Positions 1 through 5,799 of a DNA stretch of 7,543 nucleotides are shown here, in pieces. Source of the DNA: Planctomycetes bacterium UBA1135 (GTDB lineage: Bacteria > Planctomycetota > UBA1135); the NCBI GenBank assembly GCA_002311925.1, contig DCAK01000041.1:15398-22940 (forward strand), in the 5' to 3' direction. A model generated the notes under the pieces. The model made no database searches. It was not told the DNA's origin and saw nothing but the letters and a program-made list of their open reading frames with translations. The stretch's first letter is position 1. The number at the start of each line of letters is the position of its first letter. Made by a program: the position numbers and the translations under genes.

Positions 1-1123
1 TCTCGAGCACCACCTGGTGGATGAAGCCGGTATCGCCGGTCCAGTTGTCTTCGGGAAGCGGCTCCGACAACGCCAGACGCCAGTCGAAGTTATCGTGCTC
101 CTTCGCGAGGGTGTCGAAGTCGTCGATGTAGAACACCTCCCGGAGACTGCGCGCGCCATACCAGTACGAGACCTTCCGGGACGTGCGCAGACGGTGGAAC
201 TGGTCGAAGATATGTGACCGCATCGGCGCCATGCCGGCGCCGCCGCCGATGAAGACCATCTCGCGGTCGGTGTCCTGCAGGAAGAAATCTCCGAAGGGGC
301 CGGAAATGACCACCTTGTCTCCCGGCTTGCGGCTGAAGATGTAACTGGAGCCCTGGCCGGGTGGAATTCCTTCGGGCCCGCGCGGGGGAGGGGTGGCGAT
401 GCGCACATTGAGCATCACCAAGTCGTCGCCTTCTGCCGGGTAGTTCGCCATGGAATAGGCTCGTTCCACTGTTTCTTTGGTGGTGGATTGAGATTTCCAG
501 ATATCGAAGCGGTCCCAATCCTCGTGGTACTCCTCTTCGACGACGAAGTCCTTGAATTCTTCATCGTGGGGAGGAATCTCGATTTGGATGTAACCCCCGG
601 ACTGGAATTCCAGTTTTTCACCTTCCGGAAGCTTGACTGTGAACTCCTTGATGAAAGTGGCCACATTGTGGTTGCTGACGACCTCGCATTCCCATTTCTG
701 GGCAGCGAAAACCTCGTCGGAAACCTCGATTCTCATGTTTTCCTTGACCTTGACTTGGCAGGCAAGTCGCCAGTCCTCGCGGGCTTCTCCCCGGGTGATG
801 TGGCCTTCTTCAGTCGGCAGCAAGTCCCCCCCTCCTTCCCGAATCTGAACCTTGCACTCTGCACAAGTCCCACCGCCACCGCAGGCGGAGGGCACGAAGA
901 TTTTCTGATTGGCCAGCGCCGAGAGGAGAGTTCCTCCTGCCGGGAGGGTGATGGCAGCCTTTTCGTCACCGTTGATGACGATGTTCACTTCGCCGCTTGC
1001 CACCAACCGTTGACGGGCCGCAAGGAGAATCCCCACCATGGTGATGACCACGAAGGAGAACATGCCCACGCCGAGAAGCACGGTGAGCTTCTCAGGGCCA
1101 ATAAGGTCGATGAGCAGGTTCAT
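1..1123 (-). CDS. nqrF: Na+-NQR subunit F, NADH dehydrogenase (2Fe-2S, FAD), 3' end cut by window edge
   Basis: This is the electron-input subunit: it oxidises NADH at the cytoplasmic face, passing electrons through FAD to a 2Fe-2S cluster and on into the membrane subunits. I translated 374 codons from ATG at 1123 with no stop before the window edge. One N-terminal membrane helix spans about residues 13-36. A ferredoxin domain follows, with cysteines 81, 87, 90 and 122 (motif [10 protein letters not shown], then RLAC), the spacing found in Vibrio NqrF. The FAD site RAYSMANYP and GxxSSYIF come next, then the NADH-binding motif [12 protein letters not shown] and YWYGARS. The last roughly 40 residues, including the usual YYMCGPPMM motif, lie outside. 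The start codon directly abuts the nqrE stop (TAGATG) with no good Shine-Dalgarno sequence, which suggests translational coupling. The combination of ferredoxin and FNR-type domains excludes Rnf subunits. Confidence 0.97.
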   Translation of the reverse strand, partial: MNLLIDLIGPEKLTVLLGVGMFSFVVITMVGILLAARQRLVASGEVNIVINGDEKAAITLPAGGTLLSALANQKIFVPSACGGGGTCAECKVQIREGGGDLLPTEEGHITRGEAREDWRLACQVKVKENMRIEVSDEVFAAQKWECEVVSNHNVATFIKEFTVKLPEGEKLEFQSGGYIQIEIPPHDEEFKDFVVEEEYHEDWDRFDIWKSQSTTKETVERAYSMANYPAEGDDLVMLNVRIATPPPRGPEGIPPGQGSSYIFSRKPGDKVVISGPFGDFFLQDTDREMVFIGGGAGMAPMRSHIFDQFHRLRTSRKVSYWYGARSLREVFYIDDFDTLAKEHDNFDWRLALSEPLPEDNWTGDTGFIHQVVLE

Positions 1124-1738
1124 CTAGAGCTGAATGCCGGCGAAAATCATGAAGCCCAGCGACATGAGCCCGGTGGTGATGAAGGTGATGCCCAGTCCGC
1201 GCAGGGACGGCGGCACATTGGAGTAGCGGAGCTTCTCGCGGATGGCGGCGAGGGCCAAAATAGCCATCCACCAGCCGACACCGCTGGAAACCCCGTAGAC
1301 CGCACTCTCGGCGAAGGTGTAGTCGCGCTGGGCCATGAACATGGAACCGCCGAGGATTGCGCAGTTCACCGCGATGAGGGGAACGAACACCCCGAGGGTG
1401 GCGTAAAGGGCGGGCGAAAATTTATCGATGGCCATTTCCACGATTTGAACCACGGCCGCGATGGTGGAAATGTAGGCGATGAGGCCCAGGAAGCTCAGGT
1501 CGATGTCGGCGGCCTGGTCGCCCAGCAACCAGGTGAGTGCCCCGAGGTCGAGGAGACAATTCTTGATGAGGTTGTTGAGAGGAACGGTGATGCCGAGAAC
1601 GACGATGACCGCAAGGCCCAGGCCCATGGCGGTGTCCACCTTCTTGGAAACGGCCAGGAAGGAGCACATCCCCAGGAAAAAGGCCAGGGCCATGTTCTCC
1701 ACGAAAATGGCTTTCAGCGCAATGTTGACCAGTTCCAT
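1124..1738 (-). CDS. nqrE: Na+-NQR subunit E, integral membrane
   Basis: Hydrophobic 204-residue protein of the NqrD/NqrE/RnfA/RnfE family, expected to have six membrane helices. With NqrD it holds the intramembrane iron centre that relays electrons from the NqrF 2Fe-2S cluster to the NqrC FMN. Visible family signatures are [13 protein letters not shown] near the N terminus, [13 protein letters not shown] in the middle and [17 protein letters not shown] near the end. The two iron-ligand cysteines are C25 and C126, and E101 in VQIVEM corresponds to the V. cholerae acidic residue E95 implicated in Na+ movement. A third cysteine, C61, is extra compared with my memory of the Vibrio protein. The start at 1738 is supported by GAGGAG at 1746-1751, seven bases upstream and inside nqrD. 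One base separates it from the nqrD stop. Confidence 0.97.
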   Translation of the reverse strand: MELVNIALKAIFVENMALAFFLGMCSFLAVSKKVDTAMGLGLAVIVVLGITVPLNNLIKNCLLDLGALTWLLGDQAADIDLSFLGLIAYISTIAAVVQIVEMAIDKFSPALYATLGVFVPLIAVNCAILGGSMFMAQRDYTFAESAVYGVSSGVGWWMAILALAAIREKLRYSNVPPSLRGLGITFITTGLMSLGFMIFAGIQL

Positions 1739-1739
1739 G

Positions 1740-2363
1740 TCAGGACTCCTCGTTCATTTCGGGGCTGAGCCAGCGCTGGACCCAGATGAAGAGGCCGATG
1801 ATGAGGAAGGCCGCGGGGGCAAGAACCATCAAGCCGTTGGGCTCGTACCAACCGCCCTCCGAGACGGTTTTAAGAACCGAGAATCCCAGGAGCTTGCCGG
1901 CCCCCAGGAGTTCGCGGAAGAATCCCACTCCAACAAGAATGAGGTTGTAGCCCATGGCGTTCGACAGGCCGTCGAGGGCGGAACGCCCTGGAGGGTTGGC
2001 CATGGCGAAGGCCTCTGCCCGGCCCATCACGATGCAGTTGGTGATGATGAGGCCCACGAACACTGTCAACTCCTTGGCCAGGTCGTAGAAGAAGGCCAGG
2101 AGAATCTGGTCGGCGATGATGACGAGCGTGGCAATGATCGCCAGCTGGGTGATGATGCGGATGCTGCCGGGAATCAGGTTTCGAAGGCAGGAAATGATGG
2201 TGTTGGAGCAGACCAGGACGAAGGTCAGGGCTCCGCACATCACCAGGGATGTCTCGAGCTTGTTAGTGATTGCCAGCGCAGAACAGATTCCCAGCACCTG
2301 CAGAGTGATGGGATTCTGCAGGTGCAGGGGGTCGAGGAGGAGTTCCCGGGTGGCGCGTTTCAT
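1740..2363 (-). CDS. nqrD: Na+-NQR subunit D, integral membrane
   Basis: Hydrophobic 207-residue protein, homologous to NqrE and forming with it the membrane iron site; six helices are expected from the family. Signatures seen are [47 protein letters not shown] and [15 protein letters not shown]. The conserved iron-ligand cysteines are C27 and C110, and D131 matches the V. cholerae D133 position linked to Na+ transport. Three more cysteines, C43, C52 and C59, lie in the second helix region and are not in the Vibrio protein as I remember it. The start at 2363 overlaps the nqrC stop as ATGA and is preceded by a strong AGGAGG at 2371-2376, seven bases away. A perfect 11-bp inverted repeat lies 38 bases into the gene. 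Confidence 0.97.
   Translation of the reverse strand: MKRATRELLLDPLHLQNPITLQVLGICSALAITNKLETSLVMCGALTFVLVCSNTIISCLRNLIPGSIRIITQLAIIATLVIIADQILLAFFYDLAKELTVFVGLIITNCIVMGRAEAFAMANPPGRSALDGLSNAMGYNLILVGVGFFRELLGAGKLLGFSVLKTVSEGGWYEPNGLMVLAPAAFLIIGLFIWVQRWLSPEMNEES
2294..2325 (-). repeat. Perfect 11-bp inverted repeat inside the start of nqrD
   Basis: TCTGCAGGTGC (2315-2325) and GCACCTGCAGA (2294-2304) are perfect reverse complements separated by ten bases. In the nqr mRNA this is a stem-loop covering nucleotides 39-70 of nqrD, which encode [10 protein letters not shown]. Such a hairpin could affect ribosome passage or mRNA cleavage between nqrC and nqrD, but it may also be a by-product of codon choice for the repeated Leu-Gln pair. 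No T-run follows, so it is not an intrinsic terminator. Confidence 0.5.
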
Positions 2364-3148
2364 CGGGATTCCTCCTGAAGGATGTCAAGGAATGGCCCAT
2401 AACCTGAATCCCCGAGCCAGAGTTGGACAGCATTGCCCACCGCCAAGCTTGTAATCGTGGCTCCGGCGATTCCGTCCACTTGGTGGCCTGAATCTCGGAC
2501 CGCTCCCTTCTTGACCACCGTCACTGCAGGAGAGTCTCCGTCGAAGAGGGTTTTGCCGGGCCACTGGGCTTTCCAAGTTGGGTTGTCCACTTCGCCGCCA
2601 AGGCCAGCGGTCTCCTTATGGGCAAAGAATGTGATGCCCACCACCCGATTTTCATCCAGGTTCACGGCCAGGAAACCTTCCAGGAGCGACCAGAGACCGT
2701 TTCCCCATATGGGAAGGACCAGGCACTCCTTGCCCGGCTTGTTCACCCGGTAGACCACTAGGGCCCGGGGAATTCGCTTGAGGGCGATGCGCTTGGCCAG
2801 GGTGCGGGAAATCTCGGGAAGTTCGGAGGCGTCCACCCCGCCCCCGGGTTTGCGGGCCTCCTTGAGAGGGGCGAAGGTCCAGGGGTCGATGCCATCAAGG
2901 GTGGCGCCGCTTTCCCGGTCGACCACGCTGGCCTCTATGTCCTTGAAGAAGGCCTCCACCTCCTCCGCGGTGGGGGCATTCTCCCCTTCCACCAGCCGGG
3001 CCACCTTCAGGATGTTGACCTTCATGTCGAGCACTCTGTTGGCCTCCTGGCGCTCCTTGAGCCCCACCGCCAAAGCGCTTACCGCGGTCGAACAAACCAG
3101 GCAGAGAGCCAGGCTGAATCCGAGAATGTAGCGGTTACTGAAGTCCAA
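2360..3148 (-). CDS. nqrC: Na+-NQR subunit C, covalent-FMN protein (TTG start)
   Basis: Subunit with one N-terminal membrane anchor (about residues 7-28) and an FMN-binding domain outside the cytoplasm; the FMN is attached to a threonine by ApbE and passes electrons to NqrB. I chose TTG at 3148 (262 residues, close to the usual ~257) because AGGGAG at 3156-3161 sits seven bases upstream and the protein then begins [11 protein letters not shown], directly before the anchor. An upstream in-frame TTG at 3184 would add 12 uncharged or polar residues and has less support; no ATG lies before residue 42. The gene overlaps the end of nqrB by 14 bp. The flavinylation motif reads [10 protein letters not shown] (225-234), acceptor T231, with Ala228 in place of the usual Ser/Thr. 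A second motif, DRESGAT, lies at 77-83. The subunit is not RnfG, since its neighbours are NqrB and NqrD in a full nqr set. Confidence 0.95.
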   Translation of the reverse strand: MDFSNRYILGFSLALCLVCSTAVSALAVGLKERQEANRVLDMKVNILKVARLVEGENAPTAEEVEAFFKDIEASVVDRESGATLDGIDPWTFAPLKEARKPGGGVDASELPEISRTLAKRIALKRIPRALVVYRVNKPGKECLVLPIWGNGLWSLLEGFLAVNLDENRVVGITFFAHKETAGLGGEVDNPTWKAQWPGKTLFDGDSPAVTVVKKGAVRDSGHQVDGIAGATITSLAVGNAVQLWLGDSGYGPFLDILQEESR

Positions 3149-4313
3149 GGCGTCTCTCCCTGCGACGGATATTTGCCCGCACAACGTAATGGTCGATGAC
3201 AGGGGCGAAGATGTTCATGAAGATGATGGCCAGCATCATGCCTTCCGGGTAGGCCGGATTCAGCACCCTCACCATGACCGTGAGGGCGCCGATGAGGGCT
3301 CCGTAGATCCACATCCCGGTCCGCGTCTGGGCCGCTGAAACCGGGTCGGTGGCCATGAAGACCGCGCCGAATGCGAAACCTCCCGTGACCAGTTGCCATT
3401 CCCAGGGGATGGCGAGGTAGTGGCCGGGGTCGGGGGCCAGGGCGTTGAAGAGGAGGGTGGTGCCCACCAGGCCAAGAACGCAGGAAAGCATGATGCGCCA
3501 GCTTCCAACCTTGGTGAAGACGAGGATGGCCGCCCCGAGCAGGCAGGCCGCCACGCAGGTTTCGCCCAGGCTTCCGGGGATGAAGCCCCAGAAGGAATCC
3601 CACCAGTCGAGGGTCTCCAAGCTGGCGCTTCCTTCCGAATAGAACCTCGCCAGCGGGGTGGCACCGGAATAGCCGTCGGCCCAGGATTCCGGCGACGCCG
3701 TCCAGACCCCGTCGCCCGACATGCGGGCGGGGTAGGCGAAGTAGAGGAAGATGCGGCCGGTGAGGGCGGGGTTGAGGATGTTCATCCCGGTCCCGCCGAA
3801 GACCTCCTTGCCGAGCACCACTCCGAAGGCGATGCCCAGGCCAACCTGCCACAGCGGCAGGGTGGGGGGGAGGATGAGGGGGAACAGCAGCGAGGTCACC
3901 AGGAAGCCCTCGTTGATTTCGTGTTTCCGCACCACCGCGAACAGGGTTTCCAGCGCGCCGCCCACCGCCACGGTGACGATGTAGAGGGGCAGGAAGACTC
4001 CGAGTCCCTTGAGGATGGCCGCAATCCAATCCACCTGGGCGGGGCCGGCAATGGACGGGTCGAGGGCCTGCATTTCCTGGAAACCCGTGTTGAACCAGGC
4101 GAACAAGGTGCAGGGAATCAGGGCGACGACCACGGTGACCATGGTTCGCTTCATGTCGTTTCCGTCCCGGATATGGGGCCCTGAACTCGTCCTGATTCCG
4201 GGGGTATAGAGGAAACTGTCGAGAGCCTCCCACAAGGGGTAGGCCTTTTTCCACTTGCCGCCTTCCTCGAATTGGGGGGCGATGCGGTCGAGTAGGCGGC
4301 GAAGGGGTTTCAT
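3135..4313 (-). CDS. nqrB: Na+-NQR subunit B, membrane FMN/riboflavin and Na+ translocation subunit
   Basis: Large membrane subunit of 392 residues (V. cholerae about 415). In the family it carries a covalent FMN and riboflavin, reduces quinone and forms the Na+ path. The N-terminal cytoplasmic stretch ends near residue 55 (HIRDGNDMKRTM), and multiple hydrophobic helices follow. Visible signatures are VAVGGALE at 115-122, HEINEGFLVTSLLF at 131-144, PPTLPLWQVGLGIAFGVV, VFGGTGMNILNPALTGR, ATDPVSA and NPAYPEGMMLAIIF. The flavinylation motif DGYSGAT at 213-219 is canonical, with acceptor T219. D374 in APVIDH matches V. cholerae D397. Five extra residues (SPESW) seem to precede the flavinylation motif relative to Vibrio. 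The ATG shares one base with the nqrA stop (TGATG), and AAGGAAGG at 4317-4324 is its ribosome binding site. Confidence 0.97.
   Translation of the reverse strand: MKPLRRLLDRIAPQFEEGGKWKKAYPLWEALDSFLYTPGIRTSSGPHIRDGNDMKRTMVTVVVALIPCTLFAWFNTGFQEMQALDPSIAGPAQVDWIAAILKGLGVFLPLYIVTVAVGGALETLFAVVRKHEINEGFLVTSLLFPLILPPTLPLWQVGLGIAFGVVLGKEVFGGTGMNILNPALTGRIFLYFAYPARMSGDGVWTASPESWADGYSGATPLARFYSEGSASLETLDWWDSFWGFIPGSLGETCVAACLLGAAILVFTKVGSWRIMLSCVLGLVGTTLLFNALAPDPGHYLAIPWEWQLVTGGFAFGAVFMATDPVSAAQTRTGMWIYGALIGALTVMVRVLNPAYPEGMMLAIIFMNIFAPVIDHYVVRANIRRRERRLGLQ
3156..3161 (-). promoter_or_regulatory. Shine-Dalgarno site deciding the TTG start of nqrC
   Basis: The minus strand reads AGGGAG followed by seven bases and then TTG at 3148-3146, inside the last codons of nqrB. 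No ATG is in frame before the membrane anchor is complete, so this site is the main sequence argument for a TTG start. Inferred from sequence only. Confidence 0.6.
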
Positions 4314-5662
4314 CAGCCTTCCTTCTCGATCTGGTCCAGGGTCCTGCGCAACCAGGTGGTGACCGGGGATTTGGCGGGGCAGACGTATTCCCAGAGGGCC
4401 ACATCCTCTTCCACCAATTCCAGCGCACCCAACTTTTCAGCTTCCTCCAGGTCGCCCGCGGAAAGCGATTTCACCAGCGCCGTGGGAAGGATGTCGAGCG
4501 GGTTGATCTCCTCCCAACTACCGATGGGAATGATTGCGCGATGGCTGCCGTTGAGGTCGGTGTCGTAGCGGAATCGGCGGCGGAAGAACTTGTCGAGCAG
4601 GGTGTGGGTGAGGGTGTGACGGCCCCCGATGGGGGACATCCAGGCGAGCATTTCACGGCGGGTTTCTTCGCTCACGAGGGAAACTTGCTGGCTCCAGCGG
4701 CCGAGAAAGCCGGCCGGGGTTCCCGGGTCGGCGGCGCGGCCGTCAAGCAGGGAACCGGAAACAGTCCTCACGGCGCCCGCCGAGGTCCGGCCTTCGAGGA
4801 TGGAGCCGAGGTCGGCGCCCAGCCAAGTCTTCACCAAGACAGGGTTGATGGCGGCGGGCCCGGTGACGGCCACGGCTCTGCGTACGGGGATTTTTCCGCT
4901 GAGGAGATAGGCGCCGATGTCGGCGACATCCACTGCAGAAGCATTCCAGAGGACCTGGTTGGCGCCGGCGGGGCCCAGTTGGTGCATGTGGGTTCCTGGA
5001 AGTCCCGCCGGGTGGGGGCCGGAAAATTCCCGGACTTGCACGCCCTCGGGAACGCATCCGCTCCAATCGTCGTCGGGATGGACGCAAAGCCAAGTCGGCC
5101 CGTCCAGGAGGCTTGAAAGCGCCCGGGCCCCGGCTTGAAAGTCCTCTGCGCGGCCATCCAGGAACGCTCGCGGACTCACCGCCAGGGGTCGTGAATCGGT
5201 GCCCGTCAGGAAGAGGGCGGCGGGGGAATCACCGGATTGGGCAATCCGACCGAAGGGCCGTTGGCGCAGGGCGGGCCAAAGACCGGAACCGCAAAGGGCC
5301 TTGCGCATGGCGGCTGGGTCGTTTCCCGAGGGTGGCGCGGGGACGCCCTCCGCCTGGGAGTCGTTCCCATCCCTTTCGACGACCACCGCAAGAACCGCCC
5401 TTCGGCTACCCCGGTGGATGACCTTGACCTTGCCTGAAGCGGGAGAGGTGAAGACCACTTGGTCGTCTCGTCTGTCCAGAAAGAGGGGGGTGCCCACCTG
5501 AACGGGGTCGCCTTCCTGGACCAGGATCTTGGTCTTGATTCCGACGGCTTCCCCCGGAAGAAGTGCCGCCAAGGAAGCTTCGGGGGCCTCGGTGATTTCG
5601 AGGCTGGAAACCGCTCCGTGCACGGGAATATCCATACCGCGCTTGATGCGTACCACGGACAT
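4313..5662 (-). CDS. nqrA: Na+-NQR subunit A, peripheral cytoplasmic subunit
   Basis: First gene of the operon; the 449-residue protein fits the family (about 446). NqrA is a soluble subunit docked on NqrB; it holds no Fe-S cluster and has been linked to quinone binding by labelling studies. The N terminus reads MSVVRIKRGMDIPVHG, matching the family start, so I chose ATG at 5662 over an in-frame TTG at 5707. A barrel-sandwich (biotinyl-like) domain spans about 40-95, with VQEGDPVQVGTPLF and FTSPASGKVKVIHRG. Later signatures are SGLWPALRQRPFG, TGTDSRPLA, GTHMHQLGPAGANQVLWN, AVTGPAAINPVLVKTWLGA, MSPIGGRHTLTH and a C-terminal LDQIEKEG. The RnfC-type 4Fe-4S cysteine motifs are absent, which confirms Nqr rather than Rnf. 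The ribosome binding site is weak (GGA about eight bases upstream), unlike those of nqrB, nqrD and nqrE. Confidence 0.96.
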   Translation of the reverse strand: MSVVRIKRGMDIPVHGAVSSLEITEAPEASLAALLPGEAVGIKTKILVQEGDPVQVGTPLFLDRRDDQVVFTSPASGKVKVIHRGSRRAVLAVVVERDGNDSQAEGVPAPPSGNDPAAMRKALCGSGLWPALRQRPFGRIAQSGDSPAALFLTGTDSRPLAVSPRAFLDGRAEDFQAGARALSSLLDGPTWLCVHPDDDWSGCVPEGVQVREFSGPHPAGLPGTHMHQLGPAGANQVLWNASAVDVADIGAYLLSGKIPVRRAVAVTGPAAINPVLVKTWLGADLGSILEGRTSAGAVRTVSGSLLDGRAADPGTPAGFLGRWSQQVSLVSEETRREMLAWMSPIGGRHTLTHTLLDKFFRRRFRYDTDLNGSHRAIIPIGSWEEINPLDILPTALVKSLSAGDLEEAEKLGALELVEEDVALWEYVCPAKSPVTTWLRRTLDQIEKEG

Positions 5663-5710
5663 GGAATTTTCCGGCTCGAGGGTTGAGAGGGTTTTTTGGG
5701 GGGGCAACGT

Positions 5711-5722
5711 ACCCCCGGGGGT
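5711..5722. repeat. 12-bp perfect palindrome ACCCCCGGGGGT
   Basis: A self-complementary 12-mer between nqrA and htrA, overlapping the transcription start that would be predicted from the TAGAAT element. It has no loop, so a protein-binding dyad is more natural than a hairpin. Short palindromes of C and G runs are not rare in GC-rich DNA, and I assign no function. Confidence 0.4.
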
Positions 5723-5725
5723 CGC

Positions 5726-5731
5726 ATTCTA
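5726..5731 (-). promoter_or_regulatory. Candidate -10 element of the nqr operon promoter
   Basis: The minus strand reads TAGAAT here, one mismatch from TATAAT, 63 bases upstream of the nqrA start. At a 17-bp spacing the -35 hexamer would be CACTTC at 5749-5754, a poor match to TTGACA, so an activator or an alternative sigma factor would be needed. No equally good element was seen on either strand of this intergenic region, and none is convincing for htrA. Inference only. Confidence 0.3.
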
Positions 5732-5734
5732 GGG

Positions 5735-5753
5735 ACTTCGCAACCCCCGAAGT
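5735..5753. promoter_or_regulatory. Inverted repeat, possible operator
   Basis: ACTTCG at 5735-5740 and CGAAGT at 5748-5753 form a perfect 6-bp dyad with a 7-base centre. It lies between and over the candidate -35 and -10 of the nqr promoter, where a repressor or activator dimer would commonly bind. It could also be a chance repeat or a short hairpin in an RNA. No regulator gene is visible nearby. Confidence 0.3.
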
Positions 5754-5787
5754 GGGACGAGACGATTCAGGGGGGAGCATTCAGAAT

Positions 5788-5793
5788 GGGGGT
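5788..5793 (+). promoter_or_regulatory. GGGGGT ribosome binding site supporting the htrA start
   Basis: GGGGGT lies six bases before the ATG at 5800. It can pair over six positions with the 16S anti-Shine-Dalgarno sequence, one of them a G-U pair. It supports 5800 as the start rather than codons further upstream in the same frame, whose translation (from 5683) gives a polar stretch with no signal sequence. Confidence 0.5.
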
Positions 5794-5799
5794 CGCCCG

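Noticed and set aside
601..614. Perfect 14-bp palindrome ACTGGAATTCCAGT inside nqrF
   Set aside because: It encodes ordinary residues (LEFQ), and one palindrome of this size is roughly expected by chance in 7.5 kb.
488..1768. Long open frame on the plus strand (426 codons)
   Set aside because: It lies antisense to nqrF and nqrE, which match known families throughout. Its His/Asp/Glu/Gly-rich composition is what antisense reading of GC-rich coding DNA gives.
1479..2378. Open frame of 299 codons on the plus strand
   Set aside because: Antisense to nqrE and nqrD, with no recognisable domain or signal sequence and no start signal; third-position GC bias explains it.
3393..4184. 263-codon plus-strand frame
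   Set aside because: Antisense shadow of nqrB with no family resemblance.
3079..4428. 449-codon minus-strand frame across nqrB
   Set aside because: Same strand, shifted frame of nqrB and its flanks. It is rich in Arg, Pro, His and Gly, and nqrB itself accounts for the sequence.
1..5662. Rnf complex instead of Nqr
   Set aside because: NqrF has a ferredoxin plus FAD/NADH domain, NqrA lacks RnfC 4Fe-4S motifs, and the gene order is exactly nqrA-F.
4313..5707. Longer nqrA from TTG at 5707
   Set aside because: It would add 15 residues before MSVVRIKRGMDIP, which already matches the family N terminus and total length.
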